This document shows, in pieces, positions 32,409 to 41,049 of a DNA stretch of 64,000 nt. The notes below the pieces were generated by a model that saw only the letters and a program-made list of their open reading frames with translations, made no database searches and was not told the origin of the DNA. Made by a program: the position numbers and the translations under genes. Numbering within the stretch: the stretch's first letter is position 1; every line of letters begins with the position of its first letter. The DNA is taken from contig JAACJG010000001.1 in NCBI GenBank assembly GCA_009917695.1, positions 79,219 to 143,218 on the forward strand. The letters are read 5' to 3'. Origin of the DNA: Candidatus Rifleibacterium amylolyticum. Lineage in GTDB: Bacteria > Muiribacteriota > Ozemobacteria > Ozemobacterales > Ozemobacteraceae.

Positions 32409-34840
32409 TTGCGGCCGCGGTGCTTGACGTGTGTGTCGAACCAGTCGAACATCTCGACGAGTGTATGCAGAATCGATTCGCGCGCTTCGTAGCTGTGCCC
32501 TTCGAAAGGCAGAACGACAAGGCGGACGGTGCCGCCGTGGCCCTTGATTGCGCCGAACATGCGCTGGCTCTGTATCGGGAAGGTTCCCGGGTTCGGGTCG
32601 TCAGCGCCATGCAGCAGCAAAATAGGTTCTTTAATTTTATCTGCATGAGTGAACGCTGACATGTGGGTGTAGATGTCGCGGGCCTCCCAGAAGGTGCGGC
32701 GCTCACCCTGAAATCCGAATGGTGTCAATGTTCGATTGTAGGCTCCACTGCGTGCAATGCCTGCAGCGAACAGGTCTGTGTGGGCAAGCAGATTGGCTAC
32801 CATGAAGGCCCCATAAGAGTGTCCGGCTATGCCGATGCGGTCGCGGTCCGCCACGCCCAGTTCGACAAGCTTGTCTACTGCGGCTTTGGCACCGGCGCTG
32901 ATCTGTTCGACAAAATTATCGTTGGCGGTCAGCGGGTCGCCGACGACTGGAATTGTTGCATTATCGAGTACGACATAACCGCGCAGCAGAAAGAACAGTA
33001 TCGATGTACCGCTGATCCTGGCATAGCGATTGGTTGCCGCCCGCACCTGACCAGCCGTGCTGATGTCGGTGTATTCGCGCGGATAAGCCCAGACAATGGC
33101 CGGGTAGCGCCGGCCAGGTTTGTAATTTAACGGATAGTAGAGAGTTCCCGACAATGGCACGCCGTCGTCGCGTTCGTATTTGATCAGCTCTTTTTTGACG
33201 TTCGCAAGCTCTGGCGCTGGTGGTTCAAATGCGGTCAGCGCAACTGGCTCACCGGCGCTGTAGTCGCTGATATTTCTGACGAAGTAATTTGCTGGAGTTT
33301 CGACGTCTTCGCGGCTGGTAACAATGGTTTTGAGCTCATTGTCGGCAAAATCGACGAAACTCTCGAAAACTTCGCTGCCCGAAACTATTATGTCATGCTT
33401 CTCACCGGTGAACAGGTTGTAACGGCGCAGAAACGGGCGAAACCCCTCGGGCGTCGCGCCTCTGCCGTCAAGATAGACCCAGTTGTCGTCTTCAAGAATC
33501 GCCAGCGATTCACCGGCGCTGTTGATGCGGTAAACCAGTGTTCCTTCGTCGTTATACTGATCCGAATAATTGCGCGAAAACACAACCCGACTCTCTGAAG
33601 CAGTATTGGTGCGGCTCATGTCGATGATTCGCGACTTGATCCATTTGGTGTCGCGGTCGTAGTCCCAGATCATCGCCATATCTTTTTTGTTGAACTGATC
33701 TAGCCCTGAATAGCGCATGGGCAGGCGTATAATCTCGCGCGGTTTCCCTTGGAAAGGCGCGTCGTAAGCTTTGAGAACATCGCGGAATTCAGCGCTGCGA
33801 TTCGGGTCGCCACCGTCGAGAGCTTCGACCCAGCACAGGGTGGCAGGCTGCATTCGCTGCCAGAACGGAGAACGCATGCCGGTAATGACTCCTTCGATTG
33901 GAATCTCTTCGCCGGCCGGTTGCTGCGCCAGAGTTTTCAGGTGGCGGCCGTTGATGTCCCAGAGTTCGTAGCGGTGCGCAAAGCGGCCAACGGTAACGGT
34001 GCGCGAGAAAGGCTTTTCGATTATTTTTGCCAGTGCGTATTTGCCGTCAGGAGAACTGCTGACACTGCTGATAAGAGCTGGCGGCCCGAATTTAGCGCCT
34101 CTCCCGGTGGCAACATTGTAGCTGTAAACCTGAGATGTGGCGTAATATTCAAACAACTTCTCGTCGTGGTCAGTCTGAATCAGATCCTGAAACGTGCGTA
34201 CCTGCGAGACGCGCCCGCTGGTCTCCTGAATTTCAGGGGTTTCCGGCAGCAGCGGCGCTTCCGGGGGCACGCCGCGTTTTTCGGGCCAGAGTGGAACATA
34301 GAGGGTTCGGCTGTCACGACTCCACCAGAACGGACTCAGCAGCACCGAATTGAGTCGAGGCGGCGACAGGCGTTTGCCGGTTCCCTTGAATGGATCAAAA
34401 AGCCAGACTTCAGAGCCGTCTTTTTGATAGAGCGCGGCAGCAAATAGCTTGCCATCGGGTGACCAGGTCGGATGCCCGAATTTTTTGCCTTCGGGCAGCT
34501 TTATTGGCGTGGTTTTGCCGGTTGCGAGATCGAGCAGTTGAATCGACTGCACGTAATAACTGCGTTTGGGAATATTGTAGCGCGTGAGAATGCGCATGCC
34601 GGCAAGTCTGGCCTGTGGTTCTGCGAGATCTTCGAGGCTGAGCTGGGTGGTCGATTCGACCAGCAGCGCGGTTTTACCCTGAGGGTTGATGGTGAGCTGC
34701 GGCGGGTTCGGTTTATCGACGATTTTTACAATCTGTTTGTCAGGAACGCGGTAACCTTGTCTGGCCATAATATGATTCACTGCCGGGAGAGAAAACACCA
34801 ACAGACATATCAGCAGCCTGGTCAGTTCGTTTTTTCCCAT
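32402..34840 (-). CDS. secreted prolyl oligopeptidase-like serine peptidase (S9)
   Basis: The predicted protein has 812 residues. A signal peptide (LTRLLICLLVFSLPAVNHIMA) is followed by a beta-propeller region with repeated blades (HPTWSPDGKLFAAAL, SPFWWSRDSRTLYV, VSSSPDGKYALA) up to about residue 540. A C-terminal alpha/beta-hydrolase domain carries the catalytic Ser in GIAGHSYGAFM, Asp in LLLHGADDPN and His in FEGHSYEARE. S9 enzymes cleave short peptides after proline or related residues; the full-length two-domain layout is intact. AAGG lies nine bases before the ATG. The 3' end falls in the RAYT-associated palindrome. Confidence 0.87.
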   Translation of the reverse strand: MGKNELTRLLICLLVFSLPAVNHIMARQGYRVPDKQIVKIVDKPNPPQLTINPQGKTALLVESTTQLSLEDLAEPQARLAGMRILTRYNIPKRSYYVQSIQLLDLATGKTTPIKLPEGKKFGHPTWSPDGKLFAAALYQKDGSEVWLFDPFKGTGKRLSPPRLNSVLLSPFWWSRDSRTLYVPLWPEKRGVPPEAPLLPETPEIQETSGRVSQVRTFQDLIQTDHDEKLFEYYATSQVYSYNVATGRGAKFGPPALISSVSSSPDGKYALAKIIEKPFSRTVTVGRFAHRYELWDINGRHLKTLAQQPAGEEIPIEGVITGMRSPFWQRMQPATLCWVEALDGGDPNRSAEFRDVLKAYDAPFQGKPREIIRLPMRYSGLDQFNKKDMAMIWDYDRDTKWIKSRIIDMSRTNTASESRVVFSRNYSDQYNDEGTLVYRINSAGESLAILEDDNWVYLDGRGATPEGFRPFLRRYNLFTGEKHDIIVSGSEVFESFVDFADNELKTIVTSREDVETPANYFVRNISDYSAGEPVALTAFEPPAPELANVKKELIKYERDDGVPLSGTLYYPLNYKPGRRYPAIVWAYPREYTDISTAGQVRAATNRYARISGTSILFFLLRGYVVLDNATIPVVGDPLTANDNFVEQISAGAKAAVDKLVELGVADRDRIGIAGHSYGAFMVANLLAHTDLFAAGIARSGAYNRTLTPFGFQGERRTFWEARDIYTHMSAFTHADKIKEPILLLHGADDPNPGTFPIQSQRMFGAIKGHGGTVRLVVLPFEGHSYEARESILHTLVEMFDWFDTHVKHRGRNR

Positions 34841-34912
34841 AAATGCAACCTTTCAATTTTTTTATCATACTAATTGAAACTGCTTTGAATAACAACCGCA
34901 TCGCCGGCAAAT

Positions 34913-34942
34913 AAAAAAGCCGGGGCGCTGAGCCCCGGCTTT
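34913..34942 (-). terminator. rho-independent terminator after the C39-like gene
   Basis: AAAGCCGGGGC (34916-34926) pairs perfectly with GCCCCGGCTTT (34932-34942) around a 5-base loop, followed on the minus strand by a short T-run. It is 20 bp beyond the stop of the minus-strand gene at 34963. Confidence 0.85.
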
Positions 34943-34962
34943 GTTCAAGCTTTTACGTTTTA

Positions 34963-36231
34963 TCAGCGGGCGAATACGTAACCGAGTTTCTTGGTGAAGT
35001 TGCCGGCTGCACAGGCAACGCTTGAGAGAAGATTACCACCTGCCTGCGCGACCCAGCCGGTCGCTTTTACCAGGCTGCCAGCTACTACGGCAGTGCCGCC
35101 GAGCAGGGTGTTGCCAAAACCGCCGCCATTGAGTTTGCTTTTGCCCCAGTCGACGATTTTGTCGCCGCCGGCCTTGAAGCCTTTGCCGGTAACGCCGAGA
35201 ACGGTTCCGGGAATGCCAAGGGTGCATTTTACGATGCCGCCGGCGAACTGCATCGGAGCGATGCGTTTGAAACCGGTAACTACATCGTTGATTCCGCTGG
35301 CCATGGTGTCTTCCATGGCAGTGTTGAAGTTAAAATTGAATGCCGCCGGGGACTGAGCCGCTTCTCGGGGACCATTGATGTCGATAAGAAGATTCTTGTA
35401 GCCGAGCAGGCTGTTGGGAAGTTTGTTGCCTACCGGGTCTTCCCAGGCTGTTTTGAATTTTTCGATGCTCATGGTGTAGCCACTGCTAGTTCCCCAGTAT
35501 GAATCACGCATTTTCACGCCGGTCACATTGCCGCTGCTGTCGGTGGTGTAACCGTAGATGGTGACCCAGTGCGGCGTGCCGCTGCCAGAATTTACCAGTG
35601 CTATAACCGGTTTGCCGGCATCGATTTTGTTGGTAATGTCGGTGATCGAGGCGTTGTGACGCTGTACAGCATCGACGCCATTCATGTTGAGGTATTCGAC
35701 GATGGTTGGCGGAGCAGTAAAAATTCCGGCCGGGTTGGTGTTTTTATAGGCAGTCTGCGGGTCGTGCGGAATTCCCAGGCCATGGAAAGCTGAGGTCATG
35801 GCAAACTGGCCGCAGTAGTTGTCGCCATCGATGCTGATCTGCTGATTGTCGAAGCCGGGCAGTTCTTTGCTGGACTCAGCGGTGGGAGCCGAGGCTTCGC
35901 CGCTGCCGGTTGCAAATACCTTGCCGAGGGTTTCCTTGACCTTGTCGGCTGCTTCTTTAACCTTGTCTTTGGTTGACTGTGAGATTTCAAACTGCTTTCG
36001 CACCTCTTCGTAATTGCGTTTGGCAGCTTCGACTTCGTTGGCTAGATCTTTTTTGGCGCCGGTGACAGTGTTGTTGAGCGAATCGACATACTGTTTGTAC
36101 AGGCGCTCGTATTTCATGCGTGCTTCTTCGAGTTCACGCTGCAGTTTTTCGGCGCTGAGCACTGAAGTGAGCATGCACAGCAGAACGACGCACGCAAGCG
36201 CTAACCCTGTCTGTTTGAACGTTCTATTCAT
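34963..36231 (-). CDS. secreted papain-like/C39-type cysteine peptidase with coiled-coil N-terminus
   Basis: The protein has 422 residues with a signal peptide (to about residue 27), then a coiled coil (KLQRELEEARMKYERLYKQY onward to ~105) and a C39-like domain. The catalytic Cys is C140 in GDNYCGQFAMTSAF, the His is H221 in SGTPHWVTIYGY, and the Asp is D243 in MRDSYWGTS, followed by the typical bacteriocin-peptidase-like spacing. The C-terminal ~130 residues are glycine- and alanine-rich with possible amphipathic or membrane-active helices (GGFGNTLLGGTAVVAGSL). This region is not part of known C39 domains that I recognise. The ATG at 36231 has GGAGG upstream. It is monocistronic, with its own promoter and terminator. 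Confidence 0.72.
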   Translation of the reverse strand: MNRTFKQTGLALACVVLLCMLTSVLSAEKLQRELEEARMKYERLYKQYVDSLNNTVTGAKKDLANEVEAAKRNYEEVRKQFEISQSTKDKVKEAADKVKETLGKVFATGSGEASAPTAESSKELPGFDNQQISIDGDNYCGQFAMTSAFHGLGIPHDPQTAYKNTNPAGIFTAPPTIVEYLNMNGVDAVQRHNASITDITNKIDAGKPVIALVNSGSGTPHWVTIYGYTTDSSGNVTGVKMRDSYWGTSSGYTMSIEKFKTAWEDPVGNKLPNSLLGYKNLLIDINGPREAAQSPAAFNFNFNTAMEDTMASGINDVVTGFKRIAPMQFAGGIVKCTLGIPGTVLGVTGKGFKAGGDKIVDWGKSKLNGGGFGNTLLGGTAVVAGSLVKATGWVAQAGGNLLSSVACAAGNFTKKLGYVFAR

Positions 36232-36274
36232 AGCGACCTCCATTCAATGGCCGTAATCTTCAAGTTTGCCTTTA

Positions 36275-36303
36275 ATTATAAGAACAGACACCACAACCGT
36301 CAA
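36275..36303 (-). promoter_or_regulatory. strong sigma70-type promoter of the C39-like gene
   Basis: On the minus strand TTGACG (36303-36298) and a perfect TATAAT (36280-36275) are separated by exactly 17 bp, about 44 bp before the ATG at 36231. It is one of the best promoter matches in the window. Confidence 0.65.
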
Positions 36304-36465
36304 TGTACCGACGCATAAATATGATGTTTTAGACAAAAGCAACGGTCGCTCTGCGCGAGTTCGCTCAGGACTCTGCGCAGCTCTGGCGAAGCAGGGGGGC
36401 AGGTGCATGATGACAAAAATCAATGCCTCGCTATTGTTCTGTCAGGTTTTGCCAGGGATTGCTGA

Positions 36466-37698
36466 TTACAAGGCTGCTGTCAGTTTGAGAAGGCGTGAGG
36501 CGAGTGTGTTGAATGCATCAGAATCGACGGCCTTCTGGGAGTTTACGATCGTGCATGAAAGAGTGTAGAAGGGTGATTCTGGCGTTTTTTGCAGGAGCCA
36601 GGTGTAGTTGAGCACGCCGGGTTCGCTGCCGCCTTTGAAGCCGGCGATGTGCCAGTCTTTTTTATCGACCAGCCCGGTCGCCGGATTGATGCGAATCAGA
36701 CGGCTATCGCGCAGCGAATAGATCACATTGCACAGTTCGCGGGTGCTGATGAACCATTCGATTTCCTCTACCAGAACAGGTGAGTCGATATTATAGATTG
36801 CAGATATTGAGGCTATCTCGGACGGCTTGATAGCATCCATGGCGTCGAGAACGGCTTTTTTGCCGGCGGCGTCTGCCTTGAGGTATTTCTCGGCGTCGGC
36901 CGGGAAGAAGAATTTGAGCTTGAGAACCTGGCTGGTGTTATAGAGGTCGGCGCAGCTGGCGGGAAAATAGCTGCGCAGCTTATCGACACCGATCAGGTGG
37001 TAGATGTGGTCTGTGGCGGTGTTGTCGCTGACTGAGATCATCAGTCCGGCGAGGGTTTCGAGCGTGTGCCGACTACCGGCCGGCCATTCCTGCAAAAGGC
37101 CGCTGGAAAATGAGCGCCATTCTTCGCGCAGTTCAATTATATCGCTCCAGCTGCGCTCGCCCCTGTTGATCGAATCTTCAAGGGCCTTCAACAGATAGAG
37201 CTTGAAAGCGGAACCGCAACCGAGCGCTTTGTCAGGATTGAGCACAAATATCTCTTTTGTGGCTTCTTTTGTCGTGTCGTGTTGCAGCAGGCAAATGCTG
37301 ATATCGCCCGCAAGTTTTTTAAGTTCGCTTTTTACGGCTTCAAATGTGTCGCTGGTGAATTCTGGAGCTCCGAACCAGAGTGTTGAAACCTTGTTATCAG
37401 CATTTATTTTGATTTTTGAATCGGCTTCGCCCTTTTCGAAAACCAGCCGGTAGCCGCTGTCGGTGCTGCGCGCCTCTTTGTATTTGCCAAGGGTATCAAT
37501 GTATATTTTTCTGATTTCGATAATCTTTTCGGCCGGGATCACACTGAGAAAGTCAGCGGCAAAATATTGTCCGACCTGCTTTTCATCGCAGGAAAAAATA
37601 CGGCCGTAGGCTTCCTGCGGCGACAGATCGGCGTTGTCGGCCCAGCCGGGTATAGCTAATGCCAGTGCTACAAAAATTACCATCATCAGTCTTTTCAT
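36466..37698 (-). CDS. secreted class A beta-lactamase-fold serine hydrolase (ORF12-like)
   Basis: The protein has 410 residues from this start, with a signal peptide (MKRLMMVIFVALALAIPGWA). An N-terminal ~110-residue NTF2/KSI-like domain precedes a class A beta-lactamase-like domain. The SxxK motif is in GCGSAFKLYLLKAL, SDN in MISVSDNTATDHI, and KGG replaces KTG in GFKGGSEPGVLNY. The two-domain plan and the GSAFKLY context resemble ORF12 of the clavulanic acid cluster. No Glu166-type omega loop is obvious, so beta-lactam resistance should not be assumed. The ATG has GGGAG seven bases upstream; the longer frame to 37797 overlaps the mscS gene and is rejected. Confidence 0.75.
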   Translation of the reverse strand: MKRLMMVIFVALALAIPGWADNADLSPQEAYGRIFSCDEKQVGQYFAADFLSVIPAEKIIEIRKIYIDTLGKYKEARSTDSGYRLVFEKGEADSKIKINADNKVSTLWFGAPEFTSDTFEAVKSELKKLAGDISICLLQHDTTKEATKEIFVLNPDKALGCGSAFKLYLLKALEDSINRGERSWSDIIELREEWRSFSSGLLQEWPAGSRHTLETLAGLMISVSDNTATDHIYHLIGVDKLRSYFPASCADLYNTSQVLKLKFFFPADAEKYLKADAAGKKAVLDAMDAIKPSEIASISAIYNIDSPVLVEEIEWFISTRELCNVIYSLRDSRLIRINPATGLVDKKDWHIAGFKGGSEPGVLNYTWLLQKTPESPFYTLSCTIVNSQKAVDSDAFNTLASRLLKLTAAL

Positions 37699-37771
37699 GA
37701 TTCGCTCCCTTGATACATATTGAGGTGTTTCAGAATCCAGGATTCGTGCAAACAGGCTGGCAGCCATAAAG

Positions 37772-38602
37772 TCAAATTGCGCTCTCACCGGGGTCAACCA
37801 TTGCCGGCGATCTCATTGCCGCAAACTTGTAGCCGGCTTCGCGAAGAGCTGTCTTTCCGCGTTCTGTGAGGTCTGAAATAAAGGCGAACTCGTCGTGCCC
37901 ATCGATCGGGTAGGCTCTGATCCGATACTGTGTCGCCAGCGGAAACTCACGTAGAACCACGCGAACCGGTCGTGAAAACTGCGTATAGGGACTGGTAAGA
38001 GCAACATCGCGCAGGATCTGACGGACAAGCTCAGGATCGTGCTCGGGGTGCAGATAGAAGAGGGCAGAGCACTGCTGCTCACGAAAGCCGTCGTTGGCAT
38101 TGCGTATGCTGCCGTTCCAGATACAGCTGTGAGGAATGGTCACCGCGTCGTCATCAGGTGTGACCAGCTTGAGCGAGCGAAGGTTGATTGCCTGAACCTC
38201 ACCATATATACCGTTGATCGTGACCCGATCACCTACTCGATAGGGTTGTTCGTAAACTGCTATGATTCCAGCAATCAGACTCGACGCAAAATCCTTGAAC
38301 GCAAAGCCGAGTGCCAGACCGACCGCGCCGAAAAATGCGATAAAATTCTGCATGGTTGGCTTGACAATTGTTGGAACGAGTAACAACAGCGTGACACCTG
38401 TTATCACCAGCCTGAAAATAGGTATCATCGGCAGCAGATAATAGCTGAATCGCGGCGGCATGAGTCGGGCAAGAGCCGGTATAAATCGTTTGACCAGGCT
38501 GCTCAGAACCAGGGCCGTCAAGATGAGAAATGCAATATAAATAAACGGAATCTGCTCGAAATCTCTGAAAATCTGCTCGGGAGTGGTGGTTTCTAGTGTC
38601 AT
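37772..38602 (-). CDS. MscS-family mechanosensitive channel
   Basis: The predicted protein has 276 residues with three TMs (residues ~15-40, 62-85, 90-120). The pore helix and the start of the beta domain show the MscS signature, with GAVGLALGFAFKDFASSLIAG followed by YRVGDRVTINGIYGEVQAINLRS and DDAVTIPHSCIWN. It releases solutes on hypo-osmotic shock. The length is close to E. coli MscS (286). Its ATG is only 2 bp after the stop of the winged-helix gene upstream, so the two proteins are very likely made together. Confidence 0.9.
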   Translation of the reverse strand: MTLETTTPEQIFRDFEQIPFIYIAFLILTALVLSSLVKRFIPALARLMPPRFSYYLLPMIPIFRLVITGVTLLLLVPTIVKPTMQNFIAFFGAVGLALGFAFKDFASSLIAGIIAVYEQPYRVGDRVTINGIYGEVQAINLRSLKLVTPDDDAVTIPHSCIWNGSIRNANDGFREQQCSALFYLHPEHDPELVRQILRDVALTSPYTQFSRPVRVVLREFPLATQYRIRAYPIDGHDEFAFISDLTERGKTALREAGYKFAAMRSPAMVDPGESAI

Positions 38603-38604
38603 GA

Positions 38605-39873
38605 TTACATCGCATCCTGCAGGTGATCCTGCTCGGCCAGGAAGCGCCTGATCGCCGGGTAACCCTGCCAGCTGGCGCGCCAGACATCGTTCTCGTTAAC
38701 GACAATACCGGCTTTATGAAGCCGGTTCAAAAGGCCTATCAGCCGGCTTTTTTCGATGCTGAGCAGGTCGAAAATCGCATCGGTTTTGAGTCCGTCGTGT
38801 TGCAGCAGATATAGCAGCAGAAATGCGCCAGTCTGGCCCGTATCGCCAGGGATAGTCGGCAGTTCGACGTCTTCAAACGCCTTTACCCAGATGGTTTTTG
38901 CCGTCGCAGAGGTTGCCGCATCTTTGTCGGCCACTTCGCGTGCCAGTTCCGCTACGTCTTCATCCGGCGCCAGTCGCAGGCTGTTACGCCAGATAGACCA
39001 GGCGACCAGCGGGATTCCACGAGATTCAACCGCGAGTTTTTTGAGAAAAGCAGACGGGAAGGCGTCAGCAGAGCTGTCGGCCTTGATGACCGCAGCGTCC
39101 AGTCGGCCTTTTCCCGTCATTTCTGGGGGCAGGATGAAACTGCCGTTGTCAGCCTGCCTGAACACGGTCGGGCGATAACTCTTGCGCGTTTCAAGCGAAC
39201 AGAAAAGTGATTGAAGATCTTGTGCCGAAAGGCTTTGCAGGTAATAACATTTGTTAAAACTCTCGCGCATGTGCATGGCTGAATCGAGGAAGTGCCAGAG
39301 CCAGCTGTTGCAACCGATAATGCAGCGCTGACGGCTGTGAAATAGCTTCGAAACGAGCCTTCTAAGATGTTCGAGGCCGTTGTAGTGCCTTAGAAAAAAG
39401 GCTTCAAGTCTTGGAATAATCAAAGGCTTATCGCTTTTTGCCGGCAGCGCATCAAGCCAGCTGAAATTGCGGGTGCGTAAAACGCTGTAGTCTGGTGCTG
39501 CCAGAACAGTCCATTTATTTTCATCAGCGAGGATCTGCAGCATTTCTCCGAGACCACTGCCGTAAGGCGCTACCAGCACGCGCGAATATCCTTCAAGCGT
39601 TTCGTCTTCAAGCCATGGGAGTAGTGCTTCTTTTATCGCTGTGGTGGCTTCTTTCCAGCAGGGATAGGGTGCCAGCCAGTCTATGAGCGACCTCGGGGCG
39701 TTCTTGAGCTCGCTTTGAACGGCTTCGATGCCACCTTCGCCGGCATCGTCGCTGACGCCCGAAAACAACTTCTCAAAAAAGGACGCCGCTCTCTTGCTGG
39801 CTGGTTCGGCAGGTAATTCAAACTTTCCGGGTTTGACAAACTCCCAGAATTTGAGGTCGTTCTCTTCAGACAC
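38605..39873 (-). CDS. unrecognised protein with degenerate ATPase-like and winged-helix regions, coupled to mscS
   Basis: The predicted protein has 422 residues, no TM and a GTG start. No family is recognised with confidence. The middle part has a strand-loop-helix, VLVAPYGSGLGEMLQIL, placed like a P-loop but lacking the GKT/S lysine. It is followed by further alternating hydrophobic strands (KPLIIPRLEAFFL, QRCIIGCNSWLWHFL) as in an AAA/STAND fold. The C-terminal ~70 residues (GAFLLLYLLQHDGLKTDAIF ... RLIGLLNRLHKAGIVV) look like a winged helix. It may regulate or respond to the adjacent MscS channel; this is inferred from the 2-bp spacing only. Confidence 0.55.
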   Translation of the reverse strand: MSEENDLKFWEFVKPGKFELPAEPASKRAASFFEKLFSGVSDDAGEGGIEAVQSELKNAPRSLIDWLAPYPCWKEATTAIKEALLPWLEDETLEGYSRVLVAPYGSGLGEMLQILADENKWTVLAAPDYSVLRTRNFSWLDALPAKSDKPLIIPRLEAFFLRHYNGLEHLRRLVSKLFHSRQRCIIGCNSWLWHFLDSAMHMRESFNKCYYLQSLSAQDLQSLFCSLETRKSYRPTVFRQADNGSFILPPEMTGKGRLDAAVIKADSSADAFPSAFLKKLAVESRGIPLVAWSIWRNSLRLAPDEDVAELAREVADKDAATSATAKTIWVKAFEDVELPTIPGDTGQTGAFLLLYLLQHDGLKTDAIFDLLSIEKSRLIGLLNRLHKAGIVVNENDVWRASWQGYPAIRRFLAEQDHLQDAM

Positions 39874-39932
39874 TATCGATCATCTCCTGCCAGGTCATTC
39901 TGAAAATGATGTTACCACGGCTTCGCAAAAAA

Positions 39933-40904
39933 TCATAATCCTGCTGCTTTTCGCTTGCCAATTCTTCGTATTTGAGGCTGGGCCGCTTTAGAAGATTTTT
40001 TGCCGTTGCTCAGAAATTGTTTGAGCTTGAGAACCGCGAGCTCTTTCGCCTTCGCCTCGACTTCAATGGTGAAGTCGCAGTCGAGTTGCAGCCAGTTGTC
40101 AGGAAAATCTGCGGTATCGATATAATCATGGTGCCGGTGTGGCTGCTTGCCCTGCCAGCCTTCAAGCGGGCTGGACAGATGGAACATCGGCTCACGCCGC
40201 CATGTCTGCAATGCGGCTGCCGTTGCTTCTTCGACGCTGAGATCGTCAGGCAGACAGCGGTGATGATGCACGTCATAGACCAGTGGAATCGCAAGCTCAT
40301 GGCACAATGGCAGCAGTTCTGAAGGCGTATAAGTTTTGTCGTCGTTTTCGAGAGTCACCCGCTGTCGCGCTGACGGCGAAAGGCGTGTGAATGCCTCGGC
40401 AAAGCGTTTGAGCGCCGCCGGTTTGTCGCCGTAGCCGCCGCCGGCATGAATGTTTATAACGTCGGCACCAACCCATTCGGCAACTTCGTTCTGATACTCA
40501 ATTTCAGCGAGAGAACTGCTGACGGTTCTGGGGTTCGGTGAATTGAGCACGACGAACTGATCTGGGTGAAAGGATGCGCGCAAAGCATGCTGGCGCAGCA
40601 GCTCGCCGCATTGTCTGAAAGTTGCGATAATACTCTTTCCATCAGGCAGATCCGTAACCTGATAAGCCAGTTGTGGGTGGGTTTTCAGCGGCAATATCTG
40701 ACTGTTGATGCGAAAACAGCCGATTCCGGTCTGTGCACAGAACTCGTATGCCTGCTTGAGAGCCTCGGCATTGGCGAGGCAGAGCCGTGACAGCTTTTGC
40801 AGCCGCTCTTTTTCAGACAGTTTGAGCAGGTGCGTGGCGGTTGTAGTCGAAAATTTTATCGGCTGTTCAACGAACAGGCAGCATAAACCGAGTCTGATCA
40901 TCAC
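39933..40904 (-). CDS. uvsE: UV damage endonuclease UvsE/UvdE
   Basis: The predicted protein has 323 residues, typical of UvsE. The TIM-barrel family is recognised from MIRLGLCCLF, FRINSQILPL, SFHPDQFVVLNSPN, VINIHAGGGYGDK, LENDDKTYTPSELLPLC and VYDVHHHRC, which contain the metal-binding His, Glu and Asp residues. It nicks DNA 5' of UV photoproducts, opening an alternative excision repair path independent of UvrABC. The C-terminus is lysine- and arginine-rich (KKSSKAAQPQIRRIGKRK). Two adjacent ATGs (40904 and 40901) follow an AGGA SD. It is divergent from trxB. Confidence 0.9.
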   Translation of the reverse strand: MMIRLGLCCLFVEQPIKFSTTTATHLLKLSEKERLQKLSRLCLANAEALKQAYEFCAQTGIGCFRINSQILPLKTHPQLAYQVTDLPDGKSIIATFRQCGELLRQHALRASFHPDQFVVLNSPNPRTVSSSLAEIEYQNEVAEWVGADVINIHAGGGYGDKPAALKRFAEAFTRLSPSARQRVTLENDDKTYTPSELLPLCHELAIPLVYDVHHHRCLPDDLSVEEATAAALQTWRREPMFHLSSPLEGWQGKQPHRHHDYIDTADFPDNWLQLDCDFTIEVEAKAKELAVLKLKQFLSNGKKSSKAAQPQIRRIGKRKAAGL

Positions 40905-40982
40905 TTTTTCCTGCGTTAATATTGCGCTATTGTATCATATCTGATAATTTTTGACGCGATAGATCGGCCGCGCAGAACGGGG

Positions 40983-41011
40983 TTAAATTCTGAGTGGCTT
41001 CGGTGTATAAT
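40983..41011 (+). promoter_or_regulatory. possible promoter of trxB
   Basis: A perfect TATAAT (41006-41011) lies 38 bp before the trxB ATG. The 17-bp-spaced -35 box, TTAAAT (40983-40988), is weak. Confidence 0.4.
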
Positions 41012-41049
41012 CACACAAAATCATACCGAATAACTACAGGAGAATAATC

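Noticed and set aside
36305..36465. Possible small gene or structured RNA in the spacer after the ORF12-like gene
   Set aside because: There are short imperfect inverted repeats (CTGCGCGAG / CTCTGCGCAG), but no SD-linked frame and no stable terminator-like stem.
37699..37797. Longer start of the ORF12-like hydrolase
   Set aside because: It would overlap the mscS gene and hide an obvious signal peptide starting at 37698.
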